Assembly (NCBI GenBank): GCA_024741835.1
Contig: JAENRP010000068.1
Span: 113,619 to 177,618, forward strand
Direction: 5' to 3'
Origin: Diplocarpon mali
Taxonomy: Eukaryota > Ascomycota > Leotiomycetes > Helotiales > Drepanopezizaceae
DNA: 64,000 bases
The notes under the pieces were generated by a model, which was not told the DNA's origin, did not search any database, and saw only the letters and a list, made by a program, of their open reading frames with translations. The first letter of the stretch is position 1. Each line of letters starts with the position of its first letter. Positions 55,734-64,000 of this stretch are shown in pieces. Both the position numbers and the translations under genes were made by a program.

Positions 55734-57766
55734 CTATACTGTCTCGCCACCTCCCTTATTCTTTCTCGACCTCTTCTTCTTCTTGCGCTCCCCATCGACG
55801 ATACCAACGCCCTCAGCCTCCGGCTCCTTGCCCTCCACACCAGCGCCGTCGCTGCCAATACCACCGCTACCACCACCGGTAGCCAGCCCCATATCAGGCC
55901 CCTCCTCATTCCCAAAAGTCTCCTTTCGCCACTGCCTCAGCCTCGCCTTCTTCCCTAGCTTCTTCTTATCCTTCCTCTTCTTCTCTGCGTCCCGGAACGA
56001 AGCCATCTTCTTCAGCCCCGCGAATTCGTTCAGCGCCGCGTCAGGCGCCATCAGGATATCCCTGGCCGTGAGCCCGAACGACGTTGGTGACGTCTCACGG
56101 TAGCGGAACGGCGTTGCTTGTTTACTTTTGCTGGGAAGCGCTAGATCCATCTTGCTATCGACGAGCTCTTCGAGGGCTTTGCGCTCGAGCCGGGCAGCTT
56201 TTTTCGAGGTCCGTTTTTCGAGCTGTCGTTCTTTGCTAGACTTGGATTTGGGTTTCTTGAGTGCTTGTTCGTCGCTGTCCGAGTCTTCGGGTGCGGACTC
56301 TCCGGAGAGAGTAAATTCGGGCTTCTTGGATGATTCCTCGTTGAATTCTGGAACCAGGTCTTGAATGTCGATGTCATCGTCCCATTTCGGCTTCTTGACC
56401 TTCTGACTAGAGTGGCCGGCGACCTCGTCGTCTGATTTGGTCTCTTTCTCGGCATAGTAATCTTCCCCGAATCGCTTTTTCATCTCATCCTCCCACTTCG
56501 CATCATCCCAGGCATCTTCCAGGAATGCTACCCACTCCTCGCCTTTCAGGGTCTTTCCGCGTAACCCAGCAGCTTTCTTAACCATCTTGAGCTTCTCTTC
56601 AGCCTCTTCAATCTTCAACCGGCGCAACCGCAATCTCTCTTCGTCTTGGCTCTTCCGTTCGTTCTCCCTTCTCTCGCGCAGGGCATCGCGCTGCTTCTTT
56701 CTCCCTGTCAAGTCCTCCCTTCGCACAGACTTGGCGGCGATGACATCTCGCGCGTACGATTTCAGCACCTCGTTGCTGCCCTTCGAGTCCTCGAATCGTA
56801 GATTGTACGCTTCCTCGAACTTCTCAGCCCGTTCGTCCTCCTCGTCATCGTCCGATTCTAGTGGTTGGAAACGGGCTCCATCGCTGGGTACCCATGCGCG
56901 GGCTTCCATGAAATTTGAAAGAAAGACATCGGGATTCTTGTCAGCAGAAGCAATGTCAAGATCAACCTTGACCTTTGCTGCTCGCGAAGGGTGGATGCCT
57001 TGGCTGGCTGGCTGGGGTTTCGATTTCGGAATGAGAAAACCCCCATCTTCGTTCTCGTCTTCCTCTGAACTCTCCGCAGCTGCATGCATCTCTTTCACAA
57101 TCGACTTCTTAAGATCCTCCTGTTCTTGTGCAAATGTTCGGGGAACATCCTCGTCGTCGTCCGCCCCGATGTGGCCCTTGAGCAGATTTTCACGGTGGTA
57201 ATCGCTCAAGTACATGGGTTTTTGCTTCTTCGTATCTATTAATTCAGTCTCCGGCGCATCGCCCTCCTCTATCGGAGTGTAAAAAAGGACATCGGACTTG
57301 TAAACTCTCGGATCCTTGGAACGGATGGCGTTGAGAGCATCAGAGATCTGAGCGTCCAGCTCCTCTGTTGCGAGAATTCCGTCGTCGTCTTCTTCCTCGT
57401 CGTCAGATGATTCTGAATTTTCGTCGTATTTATCGCCATATGGACCTTTGTTTTTCTCCGGGGCCTTCTGATACTTTTCCTCAACTAAAGGGAATTTTCA
57501 ACAATTGTAACAAGCATGAATTAATATTGCTTACGGCGTTGAAGCTCCTCTCTCTTCTTGTTGTGCTCAAATCTTTTGGCGTACTCTTGATTGATCTTGA
57601 ACGAGGCCTCTTCCAATTCAACTTTGACCCCTCCATCAGACTCGTCGCTACTACTATCCTCCATTAAGTTGGATTTTCCCTCCACAAGCGTAGAGCTGGT
57701 TTTGAGCTTTTTGCTGGAATCTAAAGCTGGCGCGCTGCTCAGATTATCTGCTTTCCGTTTTGCCAT
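55734..57766 (-). CDS. KRI1: Ribosome biogenesis protein KRI1, 660 aa
   Basis: Nucleolar factor needed for 40S subunit production, working with Krr1 in yeast. Exons (minus) 57535-57766 and 55734-57484; the 50-nt intron (gtaagc...ttag) splits a Leu codon. The product is highly charged: SSDESDGG near the start, then FKINQEYAKRFEHNKKREEL, DDEEEDDDGI, VLFYTPIEEG and DYHRENLLKG. Later blocks are SNFMEARAWVP, LTGRKKQRDALRERRENE, EEWVAFLEDAWDDAKWE and a C-terminal Kri1 region (PFRYRETSPTSFGLTARDIL, KLGKKARLRQWRKETFG). The tail is Lys/Arg-rich (KKKKRSRKNKGGG). Length and order of blocks match fungal KRI1. Confidence 0.93.
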
Positions 57767-58084
57767 TTTGGTATGGGTTTGTGGAGGTGCAATTGTGGGT
57801 ATCGGTGTTTAAGTGTCTTATGGATGTAAAGAAAAAAAGTCGATACGGCTGCAAATAAGGTTTGCGCTAATCTATTTTGGACCTAGTTCAGTACAGCAGC
57901 CGTCGTCATTTAGCAGGCTGGAACCAGTACGGCAATATCTTCACTCTTTACACTCCAGAACAGGCACGTTTGGACGCTATTTTCATTACACAAGGAAATA
58001 GTCAATACCGCCCGAACAAACCGCTGCACTCAAGAGGGGCTCGTTAAACCTCACGAGTCTTCCGATTCCTCCGCGACAGCTGTC
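57767..58084. promoter_or_regulatory. Shared upstream region of KRI1 and the Rab5-type GTPase
   Basis: 318 bp between divergent start codons (57766 minus, 58085 plus). No specific site identified. Confidence 0.4.
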
Positions 58085-58915
58085 ATGGCTGATGCAACGG
58101 CCCCGAAGCCCAGCAGCAGCGTGAAGCTGGTGCTTCTAGGTGAAGCAGCAGTTGGAAAAGTATCCATCATCGAGGAGATTTAAGCCGAATCCACGCTGAC
58201 TTGCTTGCAGTCATCCCTGGTATTGCGCTTTGTAAACAACGATTTCCAAGAGAACAAGGAGCCGACGATCGGAGGTATTTGCTCGAGTCGCGCATGCAAA
58301 CCTCCACTTGACTAATTTGTAATAGCTGCTTTTCTTACCCAGAAATGTAACCTGCCAACTCGGACGATCAAATTCGAGATATGGGATACTGCAGGACAAG
58401 AGCGTTTCGCGTCTCTTGCTCCTATGTATTACCGAAATGCACAGTCCGCTTTGGTTGTCTACGACCTCACAAAGCCTACCTCGCTCATCAAAGCCAAACA
58501 CTGGGTTGCCGAACTCCAAAGACAAGCGTCGCCGGGAATCGTTATTGCTCTTGTTGGAAACAAGTTGGATCTGACCAACGAGATAAGCAGTTCAAGCAGC
58601 AACATATCCGAAGATGGAGATGGATACGCAGTCGGAGGCGAGGATGCCGATGGAGGCGCGCGGAAGATCTCAAACGCTGAAGCGAAATCGTATGCAGAAG
58701 AAGAAGGCCTGTTGTTTTTTGAGACGAGTGCAAAACTAGGCACCAACGTAACGGAAGTCTTCACAGCAATCGCAAATGCCATCCCAGAGACGTCGCTTAA
58801 GGGAGCCAGAGGACCAGGAACAACACAGGCTAACACAGGCCGGACAGAGGAGCAGTCGAGAGTCAAGCTGACAGGTCCGAGAGATAACGCTTCGAAGGAG
58901 GGATGTGCTTGTTAA
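58085..58915 (+). CDS. Rab5-type small GTPase (Vps21/Ypt51 family), 242 aa
   Basis: Controls early endosome fusion and traffic to the vacuole. Exons 58085-58159, 58211-58274 and 58326-58915; both introns are 51 nt. GTPase motifs: P-loop GEAAVGKSS (residues 19-27), switch [31 protein letters not shown] with the Rab5-type A in [14 protein letters not shown] and ETSAKLG. The C-terminus ends GCAC for double geranylgeranylation. Between GNKLDL and [12 protein letters not shown] there is a loop about 26 residues longer than in yeast Ypt51, rich in Ser then Gly/Asp/Glu (about residues 133-158). Rab5 identity is clear from the switch regions. Confidence 0.92.
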
Positions 58916-59782
58916 TAGTTGACTATACTGGGACACTTTGGTCCTTTTCCTTGCTTTTCTTTTATCATTGGGGTCCTGCAGGCGCTTGATTCGTTTAGAT
59001 GCATGCCAGCATCATAATCTTGATTTTTTTGGTGAAATACATGAAGTGGATTCTGGGAACATCTTTAATGGAGCTCAGTGACAAGTGTTATAAGTAGGAA
59101 GACAGGGCAGCTAGGAAGCACTGGGGCTGTTGTGGTTTGTCAATGTATGTCATCCTATCGTTTCACAGCCAAGTCTTTCCAAATAGTAGATTACTAGGTT
59201 TCTTGATTTCTGAAAACCGCGGATTTACTTAATTTCTAGTGTATTTTTTATCTAGCTGGCGAGTGCTGCGATCAACATTTGTCGATATTTTCTATCTTCG
59301 GATATACCCAAGAGCTTCCTAGACGACATTCGAAGCAAGTTGCTCGTTTCAGTACAAGACTTCTTCAGTCTAGCGTCAAGAACCTCTTCTGTTCCAAGGA
59401 TGGACCTGTGCATTACAATTGGCCCAAACATCAGCCGCCTCAAGATTTCTACGCGTAGCCGCCAAGCCTGCAACAACACCCGTTACGTCTTTGCTGCAAC
59501 TTCAAGATATTTTCTGCCGGAGTTTCTGGTTGTCTTTACTAGCCCATTGCGATTGGATCATGCGTTAATTTCTGGATCTGAAGACGTCTGAGCTCTGACA
59601 CGTGCTCAAAACTCCACACACTCCCTTGTCTACTGTTCAATTTATAATGGAAGCCGCCGTTCCTCTGTTCCCTCATTTCTAACCTACTGATCTTCGCTTC
59701 TAAATAATTGATCTGGTATCATTGTCTTTTAACTCGATCACTTATAATCTTATACATTTCTCTTCACAAGTAGCCACACAAA
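58916..59782. other. Intergenic region upstream of the repeat peptide gene
   Basis: About 870 bp with the Rab5 3' UTR. The last 100 bases before ATG 59783 are AT-rich with tataa-like sequences (cttataatcttataca near 59741) and a tctcttcaca leader, consistent with a strong promoter. No other gene seen. Confidence 0.5.
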
Positions 59783-60151
59783 ATGCGCTCTTCACTCGCC
59801 TCCGTCATCCTAGCTTTCTGCGCCATTGTCGCTGTCCACGCGGCACCTGCCCACGGCGACTCTGTTCTTGCTGCCCGCGACAATGATTTCTCATACGATG
59901 CTGAGGGCAACGAGATCGACGCACAGGGAAATGTGGTAGAGAAGCGCGATAATGATTTCTCGTACGATGCTGAAGGCAACGAAATCGACGCCCAGGGAAA
60001 TGTGGTGGAGAAGCGCGACAATGATTTCTCGTACGATGCTGAAGGCAACGAAATCGACGCCCAGGGAAATGTGGTGGAGAAGCGCGACAATGATTTCGCG
60101 TACGACGCGGAAGGAAATGAAATCGACGAGGATGGAGCGCTGGTTGAATAG
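59783..60151 (+). CDS. Secreted precursor of four tandem peptides separated by Lys-Arg sites (KEP-type), 122 aa
   Basis: Single exon. Residues 1-20 are a signal peptide (MRSSLASVILAFCAIVAVHA). A short spacer ends in AAR, and from residue 33 four units follow with a 23-residue period: DNDFSYDAEGNEID plus AQGNVVEKR. The last unit is changed to DNDFAYDAEGNEID plus EDGALVE and lacks the final KR. Lys-Arg pairs are sites for Kex2 in the late Golgi, so the predicted products are about 21-residue acidic peptides without Cys or basic residues. This layout is shared by fungal Kex2-processed repeat proteins, including pheromone and dikaritin precursors. The peptide itself is not one I recognise, and no UstY-type oxidase or methyltransferase lies within the window. 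An alternative is an intact repeat protein of the wall. Confidence 0.85.
   Translation: MRSSLASVILAFCAIVAVHAAPAHGDSVLAARDNDFSYDAEGNEIDAQGNVVEKRDNDFSYDAEGNEIDAQGNVVEKRDNDFSYDAEGNEIDAQGNVVEKRDNDFAYDAEGNEIDEDGALVE
59876..60148 (+). repeat. Four 69-bp tandem coding repeats
   Basis: Units start at 59876, 59945, 60014 and 60083 (the Arg codon before each DND). Units 2 and 3 differ at one base. Unit 1 differs from unit 3 at five bases, all in third codon positions. Unit 4 has diverged in its second half. Confidence 0.95.
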
Positions 60152-60592
60152 GACAGTTGAGGTGAAAGTTTGCCTAGAGAGGAGTGGCTAGCTTTGCTGT
60201 GTTGATGGATGCATGGCTTCGCTCGCTTGGGATATGGACGATGTATCACGATGTATCATGAACGGTTGGTGTCACACACTGAAATATTTAAGCCGAACTC
60301 AGTCTAATACGATGCCAATCAGTAGATGGAATTACCTTAGTGAAGCTATGCACATTTTCCCATCATTAGTCACAGTGGTATTTGTTCTGTGCCTGCAAAG
60401 TGTTGCGTTCACTGGAAGCAATTCTCTTCCGCTCGGCTGAAACAAACCTCGGCCAGGACTCATTGGGGCATCTTTCAAGATTCTCGGCTTTGGAGGAGAA
60501 CAGTCTGCCAGTATAATGTCGATCTTCGTGTCAAATGCTAATCACCATTGAATCATTACTCGCGGGATTATGACCCACATCTTCTACGCTCT
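60152..60592. other. Spacer between the repeat peptide gene and SCS3 homologue
   Basis: 440 bp, both genes converging; expected to hold two 3' UTRs. No gene seen. Confidence 0.55.
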
Positions 60593-61653
60593 CTATACTC
60601 CCGGCATACCGACCACGCTGCGCATCGCTGGTACAGCCCGAGGTAGGAAATAAACAAGAAATATGCCGCCCCATGCTACAAGCAATCCTGTGAGCTAGAT
60701 GCAAATCAGCTCGCATCGTGAACACAAAGAATCATGCCTACCTTTTCAAACCAGGTGTGGAAATATGCCGCCGTCATCAAGAGCATATACATGCAAAGTG
60801 ACCCAATTCCAAGCACGATCTTAGCCCCTAAAGTCCACGCGGTAGGGCCTGCGACCTCGGGCTGGCTTTCAACCTCTGCACTCTTTATAGCCCCATCATC
60901 CATAGAGATCGTCCGTTCCTCTTTTGCCCCTCTGGATTTCAGGATAACGTGGAAAACTTCCTCGAAGAGAAACATGCTACCCAGAACCAGCAAGAACACA
61001 TGCCCACTGATATCATGGCCTCCAGCCCACTTCCCACCTACGGCTTTACAGGCTACACCCGTAACGAACTGCCTCGCGGAGTCCATACCAACATTCCCAG
61101 CATCTGCCTCCTGCACCAGCTCACACTGCCCTCCCGTAAGCGTGAAGCCACGATCGATTATTGGAGGCCCAAAGAACCACTGTGTGACAAAGATCCACCA
61201 AGTGGTGACAAGAGAGTATCTGACGATCCCTCGCAGTCGTTTTTGCGTGAGGGTCAGGGATGATGGGCCCGTGGATGGGTGTGTGAACAGGAAGAAGAGG
61301 TAGCCGATTGTGACCCACGCCCAGCCCTGCTTGACAAAGAACACATTGAAGACGTTACTTTTCTTCGCGAAGTACGAGGGTGCGGTGTTGGCGAAATGGG
61401 ATTGTGTTGTTGCGTTGTAAGGAGACGCCCGCGCTGCAGGGTCTAGCAGGGCAAAAAGCGAGCCGACGACCAGGGTTGCGGGGTATATCGAGAGGAGAAC
61501 CATTTCGAGGGAAGAAGGAAGAAATGGAGACTGTCGAGCCGTCATCGTGGTCGGTTCGCTCGTCCTCGAGGAGGGCGTCTCTTGGGTCGCAGGACAGGAA
61601 GATAGGTTCTGGGATCGTTGTGAGTGGCGAGGGGTTACTGACGACGAATCCAT
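60593..61653 (-). CDS. FIT-family ER membrane protein SCS3/YFT2-like, 337 aa
   Basis: ER protein linked to lipid droplet budding and phospholipid balance; FIT proteins are acyl-CoA diphosphatases. Exons (minus) 60742-61653 and 60593-60694, with a 47-nt intron (gtaggc...ctag) that joins TWFEK to LTGLLVAWGG. After a Ser/Thr-rich cytosolic N-terminus there are several transmembrane segments (LLSIYPATLVVGSLFALLDP, GWAWVTIGYLFFLFTHP, TWWIFVTQWFFG). The conserved GGHDISGHVFLLVLGSMFLF carries the active-site histidine, and the AAYFHTWFEK block holds the second conserved histidine. The last helix ends GIFLVYFLPRAVPAMRS. Fungi have two relatives (SCS3 and YFT2); which one this is was not resolved. Confidence 0.9.
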
Positions 61654-62027
61654 CTGCAGATCCTAGAACATGAGCGATGGGAGTATAGGATAAGACACAG
61701 CGGCAGCGTGGTGACGAGATCACGCCGATGTGAAGCTCCGAGGCAAAGGTATTCCAAGCAACAGCCTGGATGGCGTTAACTTGGCAGATTAGCTTGGTTT
61801 AGGTACCTAAGGTAAAAGGAATATTTAATTTATATTTAATTAAGCTTGGCGATGAAAGCATGACCATTTTGGTAGGGTGCGGCAGGTAAGTCACATGACG
61901 TACCGTAATTATGGATGCTCAGACTCGGTTGACGGCGATCCCGCCGCGGCGTGTCAGGGTCCACGAAACAGCGGAGTTACCCGTAACGTCCGTTCGCAAG
62001 CTTGTTATAAAAATTTGATTTCGACAC
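61654..62027. promoter_or_regulatory. Shared upstream region of the SCS3-like and EXPERA-like genes
   Basis: 374 bp between divergent starts, both encoding multi-pass membrane proteins of probable ER location. It contains an AT-rich centre (ttaatttatatttaattaag near 61826). Confidence 0.45.
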
Positions 62028-62993
62028 ATGTCAACTCCCCAAAACCCTCTCTCAGCAGTCATCGAAATGGTTTCTACACGCGGCCACCCCAAAGAATCCT
62101 CTGACCAGGAGTTCTCTCCGTCAAGATCAACACCTTCCCGAGCACGAAGTGCAAAGGCAGAACCGTGGGCCCATACACCGTCGAAATTGGCCATCGGCTG
62201 GCTTTTTGTTTCTCTCCCTCTCGTAATATGGGATGCGGGATATGTTATGCTTCGTCCGCTCAGTATGCCAGGGGGCTCGCTTCACTGGCCACTTTGGGCA
62301 CCTTATGAGCTGTACGGGAAGGTCGATTACATCTATGGCGTATGTTATTCTCATTCAACGTGACTGAGCTCTACCCTTGATCCTTACTCGCCTCGATCAA
62401 TGCTGACACCGGTTCAAGTGGAAAGCATTCTACGAGAAGAACGGGTTCCCCGGCGCCCAAACCTTCCTCAACATCGTTGAAACCCTGATGTATTTGTACT
62501 ATCTATACATCCTATTCGCATTTGGTCGGCAATCCAAAGCCCAAGGACGCGGAGCTCCCAAGCCGTCTAGTGTCGGCTTCCTCGGCGAGCAACGATACGT
62601 AAATGGTCCACGGGGTGCGATTGCCGTCATGGTAGGCTACAGTGCTGCTGTGATGACTTTTAGCAAGACTCTACTGTACTGTACGCCTCCCCCCTGTTAC
62701 CTGTTCTCATAGCCTCTTCTGAAAGATTTAGGGCTTAATGAGTACTATTCCGGCTTCGAAAATATTGGTCACAACAGTGCTCAGGATCTGATCTTCCTCT
62801 GGATTATACCTAAGTGAGTGCCTTTTTTTTCCACCTTACTGATGCAGAACTGATACCCAGCAGTGCTGCCTGGCTTGTGCTCCCTTCGTACATGATTTAC
62901 ATGACCGGAAGCGAGATCTTGCAGGGGCTGAAGATTGCTGGTGGTGGAGCTGTGGGCTCTCCTGGTGAGACGGGGCTCATCAAAGCGGAGTAG
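62028..62993 (+). CDS. EXPERA/EBP-like multi-pass membrane protein, 261-262 aa
   Basis: Exons 62028-62339, 62419-62680, 62732-62813 and 62861-62993 (or from 62864). After a Ser-rich N-terminus there are four likely membrane segments: IGWLFVSLPLVIWDAGYVML, TFLNIVETLMYLYYLYILFA, GAIAVMVGYSAAVMTFSKTL and the LIFLWIIPN to LVLPSYMIYM region. PYELYGKVDYIYG/WKAFYEKNGFPGAQ and the WLVLPSYMIY ending resemble the EXPERA fold shared by sterol isomerase EBP and TMEM97-type proteins. Filamentous fungi carry many such proteins of unknown function. I see none of the evidence needed to name an enzyme. The last intron ends in cagcag, giving two possible acceptors three bases apart. Start could also be the Met at 62067. 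Confidence 0.75.
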
Positions 62994-63643
62994 GAAGCGG
63001 TGACGAGGTGTTGGACGGGTAGGGAAATGATTTCGAATACTCGGATAGTTGTGAGCTACTTGGAGGGTTTACTTGCGCGATGTGGAGACTGTGGCTACAA
63101 TCGGTCAAGGACGCGTTTTGGCCGGTCAAATCTCTTTATCAAACCCAGATTCTCAGAATCGCTTTGAGATTGAGTAAGCTTTGTTAGTAATAAACTTAAT
63201 GAGAGATAATCTTTCAAACACTGCAAAACTAGCTGTGTTTTAAGTACTCAGGCTTAATATTGCTGTGTACCTGCTACTTTTTCTTGAATCTACATACAGC
63301 CGCTACATCCATTTATCGCTCTTAAGAGTCAGACAACTGATTATAAGTACACATCCCGAAAGTGCAATCCCGAAATCCTACATACTACTTGTAGAATAGG
63401 TGCAAGTCAAGCTTGTTTCGTGAAACAATTATTTGTACTTCAAAACGATATTCAAAACTTAATTGAAAGTCAGTTTTGGGTTTACACTATTGAATCTACT
63501 TTTGAACTTGGGCGTTGTCAGCAAATAGCACGACTTGAACGGATGCCGTGTATATAAGAATCTCATTCAGTCTAGCTCTCAAGGGTATCATGTGTAGAGT
63601 TATGCTATTTTTGTCTCCTCTGTAATGACTGCATTAAGATATA
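62994..63643. other. Intergenic sequence before the right-hand transposon
   Basis: 650 bp, increasingly AT-rich. It holds the EXPERA-gene 3' UTR. No gene seen. Confidence 0.5.
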
Positions 63644-64000
63644 CTTAGTCCATGGCGAAATAATTTGAGGTTTTCTGTCTGTGCGCCATACTAGAACCTT
63701 CTATTGTGCAAGGGTTTCGACAAGGGGTACTGCCAATGAATAAAGGATGCTGATTTGCCGCTTTTATAGTATATTCTCTAAGAAATCAACATGAATTCGA
63801 CATCTCAAGTACCAGTCCCTAAAACACCACGAAAACAAACGTCTCGAGACGATCGATTAAAATGTGAGACTTTGTATTATAATGCTAGTTTCACTCAAGA
63901 TCAGATTGCCTTACAGTTAAATCTAACTGTTGGTCAAGTTCAATACGCTCTTTCAAATCGACTTACTCCTCAAAAGAAACGCCGTTGCGGTCGAAAAGTC
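63644..64000 (+). mobile_element. Left part of a Tc1/mariner-like transposon, intact-looking (copy D)
   Basis: Begins after TA at 63642-63643 with cttagtccatggcgaaataa, then a TIR core with ttttctgtctgtgcgccata. A 147-bp leader precedes the transposase start. Copies A, B and C in this window match it in reverse. The element continues beyond the window, so its right end and full length are unknown. Confidence 0.88.
63791..64000 (+). CDS. Tc1-like transposase, N-terminal 70 residues (cut by window edge)
   Basis: The frame from ATG 63791 is open to the end without a stop. It reads MNSTSQVPVPKTPRKQTSRD and continues DRLKCETLYYNASFTQDQIA and LQLNLTVGQVQYALSNRLTP, ending in a basic QKKRRCGRKV. This is a helix-turn-helix DNA-binding region typical of Tc1/mariner transposases. 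The catalytic DDE part lies outside. The C-terminus seen in copies B and C (RCKAVI...GHTKY) belongs to the same family. Confidence 0.87.
   Translation, partial: MNSTSQVPVPKTPRKQTSRDDRLKCETLYYNASFTQDQIALQLNLTVGQVQYALSNRLTPQKKRRCGRKV

Noticed and set aside
59783..60151. Reading the repeat precursor as an alpha-factor pheromone gene
   Set aside because: The repeats lack the short Trp/Cys-containing core (WCxxPGQPCW-like) of Pezizomycotina alpha pheromones, and no Ste13-type EA/DP spacers are present.
59764..60249. 161-codon minus frame opposite the repeat peptide gene
   Set aside because: Its Ser-rich repeats mirror the coding repeats. The plus strand has the signal peptide, KR sites and synonymous-only variation.

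Overview
The window is a stretch of nuclear DNA from a filamentous ascomycete (Pezizomycotina). The evidence is many short GT-AG introns (about 44-95 nt, often with a CTAAC/CTGAC branch site), gene families typical of that group (a Zap1/ZafA-like zinc regulator, a Zn2Cys6 regulator with a fungal_trans domain, a CBM18 chitin deacetylase, a tyrosinase), and Tc1/mariner elements at both ends. A class such as Leotiomycetes or Sordariomycetes is plausible, but the sequence alone does not settle it. Exon structures were built by hand, choosing splice sites that keep the frame and the family motifs; no alignment was run.

Region by region. 1-4.8 kb is gene-poor: two degraded Tc1-like elements, then GC-rich sequence with minisatellites. 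4.9-5.2 kb holds a small secreted protein. 7-24.1 kb is a dense housekeeping block: gluconokinase, branched-chain 2-oxoacid dehydrogenase E2, ATP10, the Golgi SNARE GOS1, ribosomal protein L35, a ZafA/Zap1-like zinc-finger regulator, a small acylated MGNLCG protein, the splicing helicase PRP5 and a mitochondrial-type HMG-box protein. 25.5-27.2 kb is a secreted chitin deacetylase with three chitin-binding modules. 27.2-46.7 kb is accessory: long gene-free tracts, a GPI-anchored secreted protein, a dihydrodipicolinate-synthase-family aldolase, about 6 kb of GC-rich low-complexity DNA with a 0.6-kb AT-rich microsatellite, a secreted tyrosinase and a dead allophanate hydrolase/amidase. 47.7-50.6 kb is AT-rich and begins with an internally deleted Tc1 element. 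51.4-63 kb returns to genes: a Zn2Cys6 regulator, KRI1, a Rab5-type GTPase, a Kex2-type repeat peptide precursor, an SCS3/FIT2 protein and an EXPERA-type membrane protein. A full-looking Tc1-like transposase gene begins at 63.8 kb and runs off the window.

How the genes relate. The conserved genes do not form one pathway. They serve mitochondrial metabolism and genome (BCKDH E2, ATP10, HMG protein), ribosome production (L35, KRI1), splicing (PRP5), membrane traffic (GOS1, Rab5) and lipid storage (SCS3). Several are paired head to head over 200-450 bp. The extracellular set (small secreted protein, chitin deacetylase, GPI protein, tyrosinase, repeat peptide precursor) fits cell-wall remodelling and interaction with the surroundings.

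The most notable candidates are the four-repeat secreted precursor at 59783-60151, whose repeats 1-3 differ only by synonymous changes; an apparently lost splice acceptor in the chitin deacetylase; and a family of deletion derivatives of the Tc1 element found intact-looking at the right edge.
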